DNA from: Rutstroemia sp. NJR-2017a BVV2
Lineage: Eukaryota > Ascomycota > Leotiomycetes > Helotiales > Rutstroemiaceae
Direction of reading: 5' to 3'
Length of the DNA stretch: 64,000 bases
Assembly: GCA_002946415.1 (NCBI GenBank)
Contig: NJPS01000073.1
Coordinates: forward strand, 62,001-126,000
Shown: positions 43,900 to 54,444 of the stretch, piece by piece
Position numbering within the stretch: the stretch's first letter is position 1
How the letters are laid out: every line of letters starts with the position of its first letter
The notes under the pieces: model-generated
The model's input: only the letters and a program-made list of their open reading frames with translations
Databases searched by the model: none
What the model was told of the DNA's origin: nothing
Program-made: the position numbers and the translations under genes

Positions 43900-46662
43900 C
43901 TAAGCAGTGAGAAGGGCGGCTGAACCTCCCTCTTCCAATTGTGTTGGAGGCCTCCACGACCCAAACAAATCGAATGACTCTCGACTCCAGGGGCCTTTCT
44001 CTTCTGGATTCTGATTTCCTACTACATTGGAATTGTTTACGGCGCCCCTGCTAATTATTCCCAAGGGCGGTGGAGCCATGATATTTGCTCCTGTGGCCAA
44101 GGCTGGTAAAGTCTTTTTTGCTGTATTCGAGATTGACATTCCACGAGTTGCGGGGTTGATTAGTCTCGGCCTTGATGGGCCCTGTCCTGTGACACCGGCG
44201 GCCTGCGCCAGACCACCTTGATTGGGGACTTTTGACATTTGGTTGACTGAAACAAAACCGCGCCCCGTCTGATCGCTTTCTGGGATAAGTGAGACGGATG
44301 CAATCGACTCCACAGTATCAGGGGAAAGCTTGACTGGCGGTGACGTCGCCCTACCGTGGTGATTGATTGAGCTTGGGTTCTTCGCATCAGGAACCCGGTC
44401 ATTTTGTACCGCGGCAGGCATAAGCTTCGCCATGAATCGACCCGTCGCAAGAAAATTTGTGCCATTTGATGTTCCAAGAAGTAGAGGGCGGTCGTTGCGA
44501 GCAGTTTTCGAGCGGTCGAGACCGCCTGTAGCTTCGGATAACACTGTTGCTGACCCAATCCTTGTCGTCCTATGATTCGACTTTGTGGCCCCGTCCCCTC
44601 TACCCCCGTTCACTTGTTGACGACACATGCCTTTATCTTTCGGTCCTAATTCATGCGGGGCCTCATCAATTAGTCCTTCGATATTAGTGATAGATATATC
44701 TGCTGAAGGTTGCTCAGGCTGTCTCGTTGTCGCTGCAGTAGGCTGCGCTGTCATTCCTGATATCTCTGTAGTATCGACTGTTATTATTTCGCCATGCCCT
44801 CTAACTTTGGCCATAGGTGGAGAGGGATGTGCAATATGTGATTGTTTTCCCCTAATGGCTGGGGGTTCACCAACTTCTACTCCTGCATTACCGGCGAGGT
44901 CCCGAGGAATCTCTGTTTCTGAACAAAGAACTCGAGATGAGAAACTAATCGCATCTCCCGCGTCCTTATCATCTTTCTCGATAACTCTGGAATCGGGTGC
45001 TTCTAGCAGTTGCTCCGGGCTACTCTTTTCGGCTATTTGCTGCTTAGATACTTTACCACTGATCCCAGCCTGCGGATCCGGAGATGTACTACGGCGCCTG
45101 TGAAGCATTATTTTCATCTTTGCGTTATGTGATGCAAAGGAGTGGACGGTTGTTGGTCGATTAGAGGATAAATCCGCCTCATTAGTCTGATAATTAAGCT
45201 CGAAATCTGAAAATTCAGGTAACGGCCCGTCACAGTGCTCGGGAAGCTCAGGTGAGCCATGGGTGTCTCTTCGTGTAGTTGGACCCCTCCTCAACTCACC
45301 TGAGAAGCTGGCGTTGGCATTTGATGAATCCTTAGAAGCTACTGAGGTGAAAGACTCTGCCCGCCTCGATGATGGAGGCGATCGGGTGCCAGGTTGTTCC
45401 ATGAACATCATCTTTTTACTTCTTGGCCGCGACCTGATGCGCAAAGAGGAATGGGGCTTTTCAGCTTCTTGCTGCTGAATGGAGTGGGTATTTGCTGTCT
45501 GTCGAAGCAAAGATCTGCTTTCAGTCGCAACCTCAGCTGACGGAGAGGATGAGCGAAACGTGGGTGGCCCTATACGAGGCTCCTTCAACTTTTGAGTAAT
45601 TTTTCGAGATTTAGATGCTATCACAGGCTTTGGCTTTATGGAAGGCATACTAGCATGATCATCGTCGTCAGAAGACGTATCCATAGAGAGGTCAATCGTT
45701 TGAGGGGGATTTCGTCTCGAAACTGATGTTGTAGCTGTATTCTTTACCCCGGTTGTAGAGAGTAATAAAGATGCGCCTGTGAGACTGCTCGCAAAACCAC
45801 TCCGAGCTGATTCCCTTTTTCTTGCCTCTGATCGACTCTTTCCGTGAGTTTCACGTCTTGTGTCTAGTATTGATTCTTGCCTCCTTGTAAACGATCCTTC
45901 TGTCTCGGTTCCTGGTCTTTGTCCATCATTGTTGTCGTCTGATCGTTGAATAGATTTGAGTTTCAAAGGCTCGTGTCGGATGGTACCAGTACTCGAAGGT
46001 CTTTGACTAAACGATAGGGTGGCGCCCATAAGATTTTGTGCAAAACCACTTTTACTTGGTGCAGGCTCGTTTGCTTTTCTCCTTTTCGCAGGCCGTGGAC
46101 TTTCATTTTCATCTGCCATACCAACTTTTAGCATCTGCCGTTGTTCGAATGGTGATGTATTAGAAACCAGAGCTTTCCCGTAATGACCTGTAGGAGTGCC
46201 GAGAATCGCATTCAGTGGTTTTGGTCTCAAATGAGCTGCCGCGATGCTCTGCGATCTAATGGCAGTATCCGGGCGCGCGGGCGACGAATCCCCATGTTTG
46301 GCGGCAAATCTCTCTTCTCTCTCTTTAACCCTCTTATCAATAAGGTCGGTAAGGTCTTGTTGCCTTTTCTCAAGGTACTCGGCAACTTCGACCAAGATGC
46401 CGCCTCTTTCCAATTCCAGCTCGTCACCTTCGTTAAGTTCCGTCTTCTCCCGCCAATGTGTATCTCCCACGAAATTCGACCTTTCATCGTAAACCATAAC
46501 CCGCCGATTGAAGGTATGGTATTTGAGTCGCCCATCTTGCCAACGCTTCTGTTTCCTTTTGGTATCGGCAGTCCATAGACAACGAAATTCGAGGACGGGT
46601 GCGGTGTTTTGATCTTGGGGTACACCCATGGACATGGGAATACTGGAAGAAAGAACCGGCAT
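43900..46662 (-). CDS. DUF2439 (Mte1/ZGRF1 N-terminal type) DNA-repair-associated protein (920 aa)
   Basis: A single open frame. The frame extends to a GTG at 46689, but the first Met is at 46662 (MPVLSSSIP), with an alternative Met at 46635. Residues about 19-95 (APVLEFRCLWTADTKRKQK, WQDGRLKYHTFNRRVMVYD, GDTHWREKTELNEGDELELE) form the DUF2439 domain. In yeast Mte1 and human ZGRF1 this domain belongs to proteins acting with helicases at recombination intermediates, replication forks and telomeres. The rest is Ser/Thr/Arg-rich and probably disordered. It has two repeated SGFAQNLMGATLSFSQR / SGFASSLTGASLLLS motifs and ends with a GPWSRESFDLFGSWRPP block. It lacks a helicase domain, like Mte1 and unlike ZGRF1. 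Role by analogy: nuclear partner of an Mph1/FANCM-type helicase. Confidence 0.8.
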   Translation of the reverse strand: MPVLSSSIPMSMGVPQDQNTAPVLEFRCLWTADTKRKQKRWQDGRLKYHTFNRRVMVYDERSNFVGDTHWREKTELNEGDELELERGGILVEVAEYLEKRQQDLTDLIDKRVKEREERFAAKHGDSSPARPDTAIRSQSIAAAHLRPKPLNAILGTPTGHYGKALVSNTSPFEQRQMLKVGMADENESPRPAKRRKANEPAPSKSGFAQNLMGATLSFSQRPSSTGTIRHEPLKLKSIQRSDDNNDGQRPGTETEGSFTRRQESILDTRRETHGKSRSEARKRESARSGFASSLTGASLLLSTTGVKNTATTSVSRRNPPQTIDLSMDTSSDDDDHASMPSIKPKPVIASKSRKITQKLKEPRIGPPTFRSSSPSAEVATESRSLLRQTANTHSIQQQEAEKPHSSLRIRSRPRSKKMMFMEQPGTRSPPSSRRAESFTSVASKDSSNANASFSGELRRGPTTRRDTHGSPELPEHCDGPLPEFSDFELNYQTNEADLSSNRPTTVHSFASHNAKMKIMLHRRRSTSPDPQAGISGKVSKQQIAEKSSPEQLLEAPDSRVIEKDDKDAGDAISFSSRVLCSETEIPRDLAGNAGVEVGEPPAIRGKQSHIAHPSPPMAKVRGHGEIITVDTTEISGMTAQPTAATTRQPEQPSADISITNIEGLIDEAPHELGPKDKGMCRQQVNGGRGDGATKSNHRTTRIGSATVLSEATGGLDRSKTARNDRPLLLGTSNGTNFLATGRFMAKLMPAAVQNDRVPDAKNPSSINHHGRATSPPVKLSPDTVESIASVSLIPESDQTGRGFVSVNQMSKVPNQGGLAQAAGVTGQGPSRPRLINPATRGMSISNTAKKTLPALATGANIMAPPPLGIISRGAVNNSNVVGNQNPEEKGPWSRESFDLFGSWRPPTQLEEGGSAALLTA

Positions 46663-47293
46663 CTTTGTTATGAAGATCAGATGAGCCACATTTCAGATTT
46701 AAATTTATTGACAGTTAGGCTTCTGCTGATCGGGTACTTGTCGAGATTATTGCCCAAGAAGAAAGGTCAACCGGAGAAGCGCGACGCGGTGTCAAACACG
46801 ACTAACCCCCGCGGTCACCTGACGATAAGCGATAAGCAATAAAGCTTGGGAGATGATAGTACAGCTGGCCCCGCTTGCTTGTGGAATACCAAAACTGCAT
46901 TTTTATATCAGAGAAATTCCAAGTTTGAGATATTTGATGTCTGAAGACTCCTAGATATTGAGGACCCCAAAATAAAATATAGAGAGATTTTCTAATAATT
47001 TAGTTGCAGGAATTGATAGTTCTGAAAAGTAGCTTTTTATACTTTTTGATCTTAGTGTGCCATGACTAGCACAACCAAGCGGGGCCGTGTGTATGGATCG
47101 CTCCCGAAATCTCCTATGCATTTTCACCGAGTATAACGTCTATCGCTTGTTGGATATATATCAGGTAGGACGATACTTCAACTTGGCTGAGACTATGCTA
47201 ACGCTCAACCGCTGGAATAGGTGGTGAAGGCGCTAGGGAAAGTGGCTTGAACTGGCTTCTAACCTCATTTCATATACGAAAAGAGAAACCTAT
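46663..47293. other. Intergenic
   Basis: Between the DUF2439 gene start and the 3' end of the F-box gene. No gene or repeat recognised; the plus frame 46609-46842 lies opposite the leader and lacks a domain. Confidence 0.4.
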
Positions 47294-48759
47294 CTAAGGT
47301 AGTTGCAGTCTCAACCTCTTTACGAAATCCTTCGCCTCGTCAATTGATTTCCGATCTTCCGGGTTCCATCTCTCAGGCTGTATCTTCACAGGTTTGTCCC
47401 ATGGCGCACAACCGTCTGGCCAGACTACTTTACTCTCATCCTCGGTACTCCACCATCCACGACCACCAGCGCGATAGATTATCTCCCTCCTATCCCAAGA
47501 TTCTCGTGACGGTCGTGATTCTCTATCACTATCATCTACCGCAGTATCTGCTTCCTTCCATTCGTTCTCCATAACACGCAGCTCTAAAATTCGAGCATAA
47601 TCCCACATCACGTAACCCCATTCTCGCTCAAATCTATGCTGCTCGCAAAGAACAAAATCATTACTGTGAGATGTTTGATGCGCCCATCTCCATATAAGTT
47701 CAGGTCCCTTGTCCTCATCATCACACCATATAGGCTTCTTAATAAAATCATCATCGTCTTCCTTAGGATAATCTTCAAGCCAATACAACTGATCTTCTCC
47801 ACCAGGGAAGCTACCATGTGTGGAATTTCTAAGCCCATGATCAAGGAGATCATACGAAGACCTTGGACAAACATAACAGTCGTAAGCTTCATGACTTTGT
47901 TCGTAACTCTTTGCTTCCACCATCTGACGGACTGCGAAAAGACCACGTGCGATAAATGTTTCGAGCTCCTCTGGAACGTCGAAAGAAGCGTACATCGTCT
48001 CAAATTTGCCCCATTCTACGTCATGATCGACGAGGTCATTGAAGCCTACATTTATGGATTAGCCCTTCCTTAAAATGTGTAAAAATGAGGATGTACTGTA
48101 CCCATAATAATGCTGCGAAACACATAATCGTGGACGCAAGCTAACTGTTCGTTCTCCCAGACTGAGAAATAGCTAAAAAATATTCTATTTTGATCCGATT
48201 CAAAATTCATGGGAAAGAGGGGTTTCCTTTCGTCAACCTTAACTATACAACAATACATTTGAAAGCGGTAGAAAGTTCGTTGAATCCTCCATTTTTCCTT
48301 GTCTGAGGCTGGAAGTTGTTCTGCGGCCATTAAGATGTCTCTTGTGAAAATCGGAGATGCAAAGGCTTTCGATATGAAGTCGTTAGTGAAATACATAACA
48401 TGAGAATGGAGTTTGCTCAGGAATAGCCCATCACGAATCCTCAAGTTGGGATGGGCTTTGAGCTCGATATTTCGTCCATTCTCGAAAAAACAATTACCAT
48501 ATTCATCGACGGAATAATCGCTGAAGGGTGCCTGGCGTGAGATGAGAGCAGTTAAAAGTGCTTCAGGTAGTACCTCAAAGCCAATCTCATTGGTGAGGAC
48601 TTGCTTAAGAATGAGTTGGTCTGCTGAAATGAAAGCATTGTATGTAGCTTTGCACGTGAGAATGATGGACGCTAGATCAGGGACGTTGTCGATGAGACAC
48701 AAGATAGTTTGTATCGCTTCGACGGGAAGTAACTCAAGCCTGCTCTTTGGTTCTTCCAT
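47294..48759 (-). CDS. F-box protein (469 aa, two exons)
   Basis: Exons 48759-48102 and 48045-47294. The intron is 56 nt with donor GTACAG, branch CTAAT and acceptor ATGTAG. The N-terminus (RLELLPVEAIQTILCLIDNV, then PDLASIILTCKATYNAF) is an F-box, residues about 7-50, the Skp1-binding motif of SCF ubiquitin ligases. The rest is a long, mostly hydrophilic region rich in Trp and Asp/Glu, with no repeat such as WD40 or LRR. It fits the large class of fungal F-box proteins with unknown substrates. The C-terminus ends with WNPEDRKSIDEAKDFVKRLR. Confidence 0.85.
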
Positions 48760-49090
48760 GTTGTATGATTATGTGATTGAAAGTATCAGGATTAGGATTA
48801 TGACCTTGGTGAGTCAAAGGATTATGGCCTTAGCGTTCGTACTGTAACCTTATCTCAGTTGTAAACTCAGATGTAAGCGAATAAGATTTAAGCGAATGAG
48901 ATCTTTAAGCGCGCGCTGGCATGCGACCTGGAACTACTGTATTAAGCAGGTTGGGTAGCGCTGATACTGCTTACCTCACCTTTGTCTGATTAGGAGAAAG
49001 TATATACATCCTACCAACCTTACTAAAAGCCTATCGGAGACCGGCCGCCGGGAAGGGGTGTAGGCCTTTGGGATATCCTACAGGCCTATA
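48760..49090. other. Intergenic, 5' side of F-box gene
   Basis: No gene seen. CCGGCCGCCGG-like GC motif at about 49039-49050 precedes the tandem repeat. Confidence 0.4.
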
Positions 49091-49195
49091 CCTTCTTTAA
49101 GCTTGTAGGAACCTTCTTTAAGCTTGTAGGAACCTTTTTTAAGCTTATAGGAACCTCCGATATATTTATAGAATGCTTCGATAGGTCTATAGGAA
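49091..49195. repeat. Five tandem 21-bp repeats
   Basis: Units 49091-49111 and 49112-49132 are identical, 49133-49153 differs at a few bases, and 49154-49174 and 49175-49195 are more diverged but keep the frame and the TATAGGAA-like end. Each unit contains AAGCTT or a derivative. Located between two genes, so probably a minisatellite. Confidence 0.85.
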
Positions 49196-50101
49196 GTTCC
49201 ATGTCAGTTTGCATGAGGCCACCCACGATCCAGCCGACTTTATTCTATGATTCAGGCAACCATCGCACTAACAATAGAGTGTATACACGCATATAGTAAT
49301 CGAGGGTAAGATTCGCGATGTGGCGAACGTGGACACTGAACGGGCTCTTCCATCCTGTTTCTATTTCCAAAACTTATCCTATACGGCCCAGCCTTCAAAA
49401 TTCAAATTGCCATCCCGAAGAGGATTGTCTGAGCAGGTCGCAGACAGTGACGTTTTGCGTTCGAGACGCCTTAGTCCTCAGTTTGTTGCCAGTTGAAGCT
49501 TTCTCAAGGAGATAGCTTCTCAAATATTTTCCTTGCTGGCATGGAAATTGGCAATGTCCAATATCTTTCACGTCATTCAGCGATGGTCTGTGATAAAAAT
49601 GGACTTTCTATCGAGCACCATAAGGTCCATAACTACTTGATGAGCTTGTGATGCGATTGTTTCTATTTTTGATGCGCTTCAGAGCTAAGGTCACCTTTTA
49701 TTAATCTAATATGGCCTTCTACTTGATTGCCTGACGGCCCCGACCTAATTGTTCTTGTGAGATTTCATTCGTTCCTTTCTTGATCTTCCTTGATACAGTA
49801 TCTGTCGCAGGATTGTGGCAGTTATACAATCGGCCAGCGTGAGCACGCCCTCACAGCTAGAGACCTATCTTTCCTTCCTGATCACGCCAATGAAGACAGA
49901 TGCAACACCTTCTGAAGATGTATATAAGGGGTAAAAAGAATACTAGATACCTGTATATCATTACTCCACACATCATCACACCATCATCTACTCCCCATCT
50001 ACATACTCAAAAATCCAAAATCCCAATTATCAGAACTTCGACTTAGGTCTACAACTACCCATTACACCTATACAAAGTCCGAGTTTGTATTTCCTTCAAC
50101 T
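49196..50101. other. Intergenic and promoter of the 50102 gene
   Basis: No gene. The small frame at 49318-49515 has no domain. A TATA box lies at 49921. Confidence 0.4.
49921..49927 (+). promoter_or_regulatory. TATA box of the 50102 gene
   Basis: TATATAAGGGG about 180 bp upstream of the start codon, followed by a C/T/A-rich leader without ATG. Confidence 0.5.
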
Positions 50102-51192
50102 ATGTCCGGAAATAGCCGCTACGGGAGCTCTCAAAGTGATGGAAGCAGGTCTGGCGGCAGCAACAAAGCACAATACTACGGTACCTCGCGTTCGGGAACT
50201 TCGGGCAGCAGTAGTGAAGAAACAAGAAGTGGATTTTCGAACTTTTCGCAAAACCCAGACGCAGATAGATATATTTCTAGCACGTATCCGCGGACGAATC
50301 CACCGAGTGCACAGACCTATCGAACCACACAGGGTGTTCCTCAAAACCCCATTCAGTATGGAAATTATGATGGCAGGACAAGCACTTCTACTAATCCTAC
50401 AAGGCCAGATGGTGAGTGAAATCCTCGCAACTCAAATGTTTGTCTCTTTCCTCCTACTGACGCATTCAAAGGCCAACGTGATGTCTACCGTAACGCCGTT
50501 GCGGACGGCGTCCCCGCTGATAGTGCAATGGCAAGGCTCAACGAGGAATACAAAAGAGCCGATGCTAAGGCCGAGGAGACTAAAGAGACTTACAGGAACT
50601 ACCGTAAGGAGCACGCAGCCTCAGGCAGCGACATAAAAGCAGAAAAGAAAGCGAGAGAGAAAAATTCCAAACTCCAGCGTACATACAGAGGTCTCCCTGC
50701 TGGAACAAGAAGATTCCATGAACATGCTATTTCGCTGGTGAGACACGCTATCCACTGGGCTGAAGTGTAAGTCAACGCTTCTTGGTCCTATCAAGACTGC
50801 ATACCTCTGTATCAAAACAACTACTAACAAACCTCACCAGGACGAACAGGCTCCGGACCGAGATGGCTGCGACCTATGTAGCCACAGAACCTAGCAAAAA
50901 ATCCGCTGATGGCCACCAAAAGCGTGCTAGCGATAAGGCCAAATCAGCAGACAAATTGAGGGAAAATCTCAGGGAGCATCTGAAAGCGATTGACGACTTC
51001 AACCAGGCGGAAGCTGCTGTTGCAAGTGAGTTGGCGGCGCAGGCGGCGAGAATGACGGTAGCAGACGAGGAATCTTCTGATAATGAACCGCCGCGGAGAC
51101 GGCGAACGAACCAGGACCCGAAGGGGAAGGGGAAGGCTAGAGAGGAACGCTCCAGAAGCCGTGGAGGGACTCAGCGGAGGTCCGGGAGGTAA
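50102..51192 (+). CDS. Ser/Gly-rich coiled-coil protein of unknown function (318 aa, three exons)
   Basis: Exons 50102-50411, 50472-50766 and 50841-51192. Introns have GTGAGT and GTAAGT donors, the second with a CTAAC branch site. The N-terminal 100 residues are Ser/Gly/Thr/Asn-rich and likely disordered. The middle (ARLNEEYKRADAKAEETKET, then KEHAASGSDIKAEKKAREKN) is a charged helix or coiled coil. Exon 3 continues with KSADKLRENLREHLKAIDDF and an acidic-then-basic tail (EESSDNEPPRRRRTN ... RSRSRGGTQRRSGR) with nuclear-localisation-like clusters. No family recognised. A possible nuclear or RNA-associated role is only suggested by the RS/RG-like end. Confidence 0.7.
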
Positions 51193-51979
51193 TTTTCTGC
51201 TCGAATATAGCGGGTTTCTTAGGAAATAGCACGAAGAGATATGTGTTTCTCTTGCTATTCGGTTATACTCCGGCCTCTACTCCCATTATTTCGGCTACTG
51301 CCGTTTTGGTGTTTTGAGTTGGCGTTTTGGTATTTTGAGTTGGTGTTGATTAGATTGAGTTGGCGTTGACTAGATTTATCTTTCCTCTTTTAGACATCTG
51401 GATTTTATGTTTGGGTTTGAATATGTATTTGGGGTTTATATTTATTTTGGAATTTCGAATTTATAGAATAGATTAAGTTATAGAACGTTGTGTAAAACAT
51501 ACGATTCGTATTTCCATTTGCTAACGTTAGTGCTGTACGAAGTATGAAGGAGCTTGACGCGAGTTAGTCCCCGAAAAGTTAAGTCGAATCGAGTCTCCTC
51601 GTCTTGTTTAGTTCGGTTCGGTAAGAACCCCGCCCCGCGAATGCTGTTCCATGAAGTCGCATCTTTTGTTGCTGCGGCGCATTCCAAATCCCCAATCCTA
51701 CAGTCCTAAAAGGCCATTATTACTACAGGAAATAATTTCCCAACGCCAGACCAACTTTCTTTAATTTTGTTTTTTCTGAGGCTGTGTTTAAGGTTACATA
51801 ATTGAACTGACTGACAACTGTCCTCACTCCTGTAAATATCGCAAAGTCGATCATTACCATCATTACCTTCTCTTGTAGTTCCCCAGCCTCTCAACCTAGC
51901 TGCTGCCTATGAGGGACAATTATTATCTACCAGCGAATACTCATCACACTTCAGGCGATAAATCGTCACCACAAACACA
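51193..51979. other. Intergenic with short direct repeats
   Basis: Three to four copies of a GTTTTGAGTTGGCGTT-like unit at about 51300-51370, in the 3' region of the preceding gene. The rest shows no gene; the minus frames at 51478-51687 and 51706-51894 have no domain. Confidence 0.45.
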
Positions 51980-53665
51980 ATGAATTCTATGCACCGGCAG
52001 ATTGGCAGAATCAGGAATAAAGGCCCTGGGGATGCTGCCAAAGTGTCGGTCCTGCTGAATGATTATGAAGATGCAAACAAAATGCTCACCAATGTGGGTT
52101 GCCTAAATGACGCGGCGCAGTCGCAAGCTGAGGCGAAGTTGTTTACAGAAGCTATGCTAACACCAATCCGCAGATTATTGAAGCTTCGAAAGCTTGGAGG
52201 GATGCCTGGGTTTCAATCTTGAGTTCGCAATTGAACACGACCCAGAGTTTCAGAGAGCTTTACGAACCTATCGTCGGTACCAGCGATGCCCACAGAGACA
52301 ACCCAGCAATTACTCCCCGAAAGCAGATGGAGCGAACGATCAAACTGCAAGAGACATTTGAGGAGCTGAAGACAGATCTTTTAGAAGAAGTCATGATGAT
52401 GGATTCTAGAGTCACGAAACCTGCGATTGAAGCCAAGGACTTCCTACAACCGATTCGAAAGACGATCAAAAAACGAGAGAACAAGAGGCTAGATTGGGAG
52501 CGCTACATAGACAAGGTCAACAAAGCTTCCACGAAAATGAGGAGAACAGATAAGGAGAATGCAGCTCTCGCCAAGGCGGAACAAGACCAGGCCAGAGCAG
52601 GAGTGGTAAGTTCCTCCCATAGCGTTTGGTTCCCGAATCGCAAGGAGCATGTTCCTGCGGGCCCATAAGCACGGCAGTGGCTGCTTATCAAGGGTGACAC
52701 AGTTGCCCTCCAGGTGGTTTGTACGCTGTGAATGCATTCGCTAATATTATGGACAGGAGTTCAAAGATGCAGACGATCACCTTCGAGAAACACTACCTCC
52801 AGTCATCTCCGCTGCTTTTTCGATCCTACCCCATCTTCTCGCAGTCCAAATAATGATTCAAAACACACTCCTCGCCCAATACTACACAGCTCTGCACAAC
52901 TACTGCGAAGACACTGGGTTCCCCTCCCCACCACCCCCTATGGAAGATGTCATCTCCACCTGGAACAGCGACTACCAACCCATAAAAGAAGAAGTCGAAT
53001 CAATCGACTGCATCCGTCGCGGCCGCGCCATCCACCAACCCATGAATCTTGGCGAGGAAAGCACCGCCTCAAAATCCATAACCGGCCTCAACGTGCGCAA
53101 CGGCTTCTCCCGCCGCCCCTCCAACCAATCCATGAGCACTAACCGCGCTCCCTCCCCCAACCCCAGCGTCTCCCCAGGCCCTGAAAACCGTGCTCCCCCT
53201 CCCATCAGCTCCGCCTCTCGTCCACGCATCCCCTCCGCAACCACCATCCCCGTCTTCTCCCCACCGGCCCCAGCCCCCGCCCCCAGCAGTACCTCCTCCC
53301 CAACCCCCTCTTCGCTCCCCACCCCGGACTACTCCACCCACCTCACGCCCGTATCCTCCATCTCCTCGTACTCCCCCGCCGGCCCCAGCATGGACTACTT
53401 CCAGCGGTCCTCAACGAACGACTCCCTCGTGGCGGGCAAAAAGAAACCCCCGCCGCCGCCGCCGAAGCGCTTGGGCTCGTCGCAGGGCGGCGTATATGTG
53501 GTGGCGCTGTATGCGTTTGAGGGGCAGGGCGAGGGCGATCTGAGTTTTAAGGAGGGCGATCGTATACGGGTTACGAAGAAGACGGGAAGTACGGATGATT
53601 GGTGGGATGGGGAGTTGAGGGGCGTGAAGGGGAGCTTTCCGGCGAATTATTGTAAGAGTGCGTAG
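51980..53665 (+). CDS. BAR-SH3 protein of the Rvs167/amphiphysin type (484 aa, three exons)
   Basis: Exons 51980-52093, 52174-52605 and 52757-53665; intron 1 has GCTAAC before CGCAG. The BAR domain spans exons 1-3: MNSMHRQIGRIRNKGPGDAA, then IIEASKAWRDAWVSILSSQL, YEPIVG, ETFEELKTDLLEEVMMMDSR and DFLQPIRKTIKKRENKRLDW, ending near residue 240. BAR dimers bind curved membrane at endocytic sites. A Pro/Ser-rich linker follows with polyproline stretches. The C-terminal SH3 domain covers about residues 425-484 (ALYAFEGQGEGDLSFKEGDR, WWDGELRGVKGSFPANY). This arrangement matches Rvs167 family members, which work with Rvs161/Hob proteins and actin patches. Exon 3 is much richer in GC than the flanks, mostly from Pro codons. 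Confidence 0.85.
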
Positions 53666-54444
53666 GTGCTGTGCGGGGGCGATTGTTTTGGAGATGGATG
53701 GAGTTACGGTAGGGGTTAAGATTTGGATGGGTGAGACGGGATGTATATAGATTGTAGAGAAGCAAGCGAGCACGCAAAAACAGACGGCCCCATCTATCTA
53801 TGTACGGATGGATGAATGAATTAATGAACGATTTACATTTCCACTTTGGGAAAAATGCGTGGGAACATATTGTGCAAATCGAAGATACATGGGGTGAAGT
53901 GGATATACGGATAGTTAATGGATGAGATGACGACGAGATGGATCGAGCGGAATGGAATTGTGACGTGAGAACAAGAAAAGGTACGAAAGAGTATTCCTGA
54001 GTATGAAATAAATGAATATGATATATGCCAAAAAAACATAGGAATAGGAACAAGAACAACGTGATCACAATGATGTGATGTGATAATGCAGTGATAGAGA
54101 CAGCACAATACGAATTACCTCGCCTGGGAAAGCAAGGGGACGACGAAAGGCAGTGACTGTAACTGTGCAAAACATTCCTCATATTCTATTCTTCCTTTCT
54201 TCCTTTCTTCCTTTCTTCATAATTATTAATATCATCCTACAATAAAGTACCAGCCAACCAACATATGCAGTATATAATGCGTGTATACCATTCATTATGC
54301 CATCCTGCTTTGCTTACCAGCGTGCAGTGCAATCGATGAATGAGTCCCTCTATTCATCAATCATGCCGATGCAGATGCAGAAACCCGAAATAGCCCATCC
54401 ATCCATCCGTCCTCCCAACCCCTAGTCCAACAAACGCCCTACAC
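53666..54444. other. Convergent intergenic region with microsatellites
   Basis: Lies between convergent genes. Contains a CTTCCTTT/CTTTCTTC run at 54191-54217 and a CATC run near 54396-54410. No gene. Confidence 0.5.

Noticed and set aside
44627..45103. Plus-strand Ser/Cys/Gly-rich 158-residue frame
   Set aside because: Antisense of the DUF2439 gene, which has a conserved domain and full-length frame.
49440..49480. GTTCGAGACGCC resembling a tRNA B box
   Set aside because: No A box, no cloverleaf arms and no anticodon stem could be formed around it.
52972..53341. Minus-strand Gly/Gly-Glu-rich frames
   Set aside because: Antisense of the Pro-rich linker of the BAR-SH3 gene.
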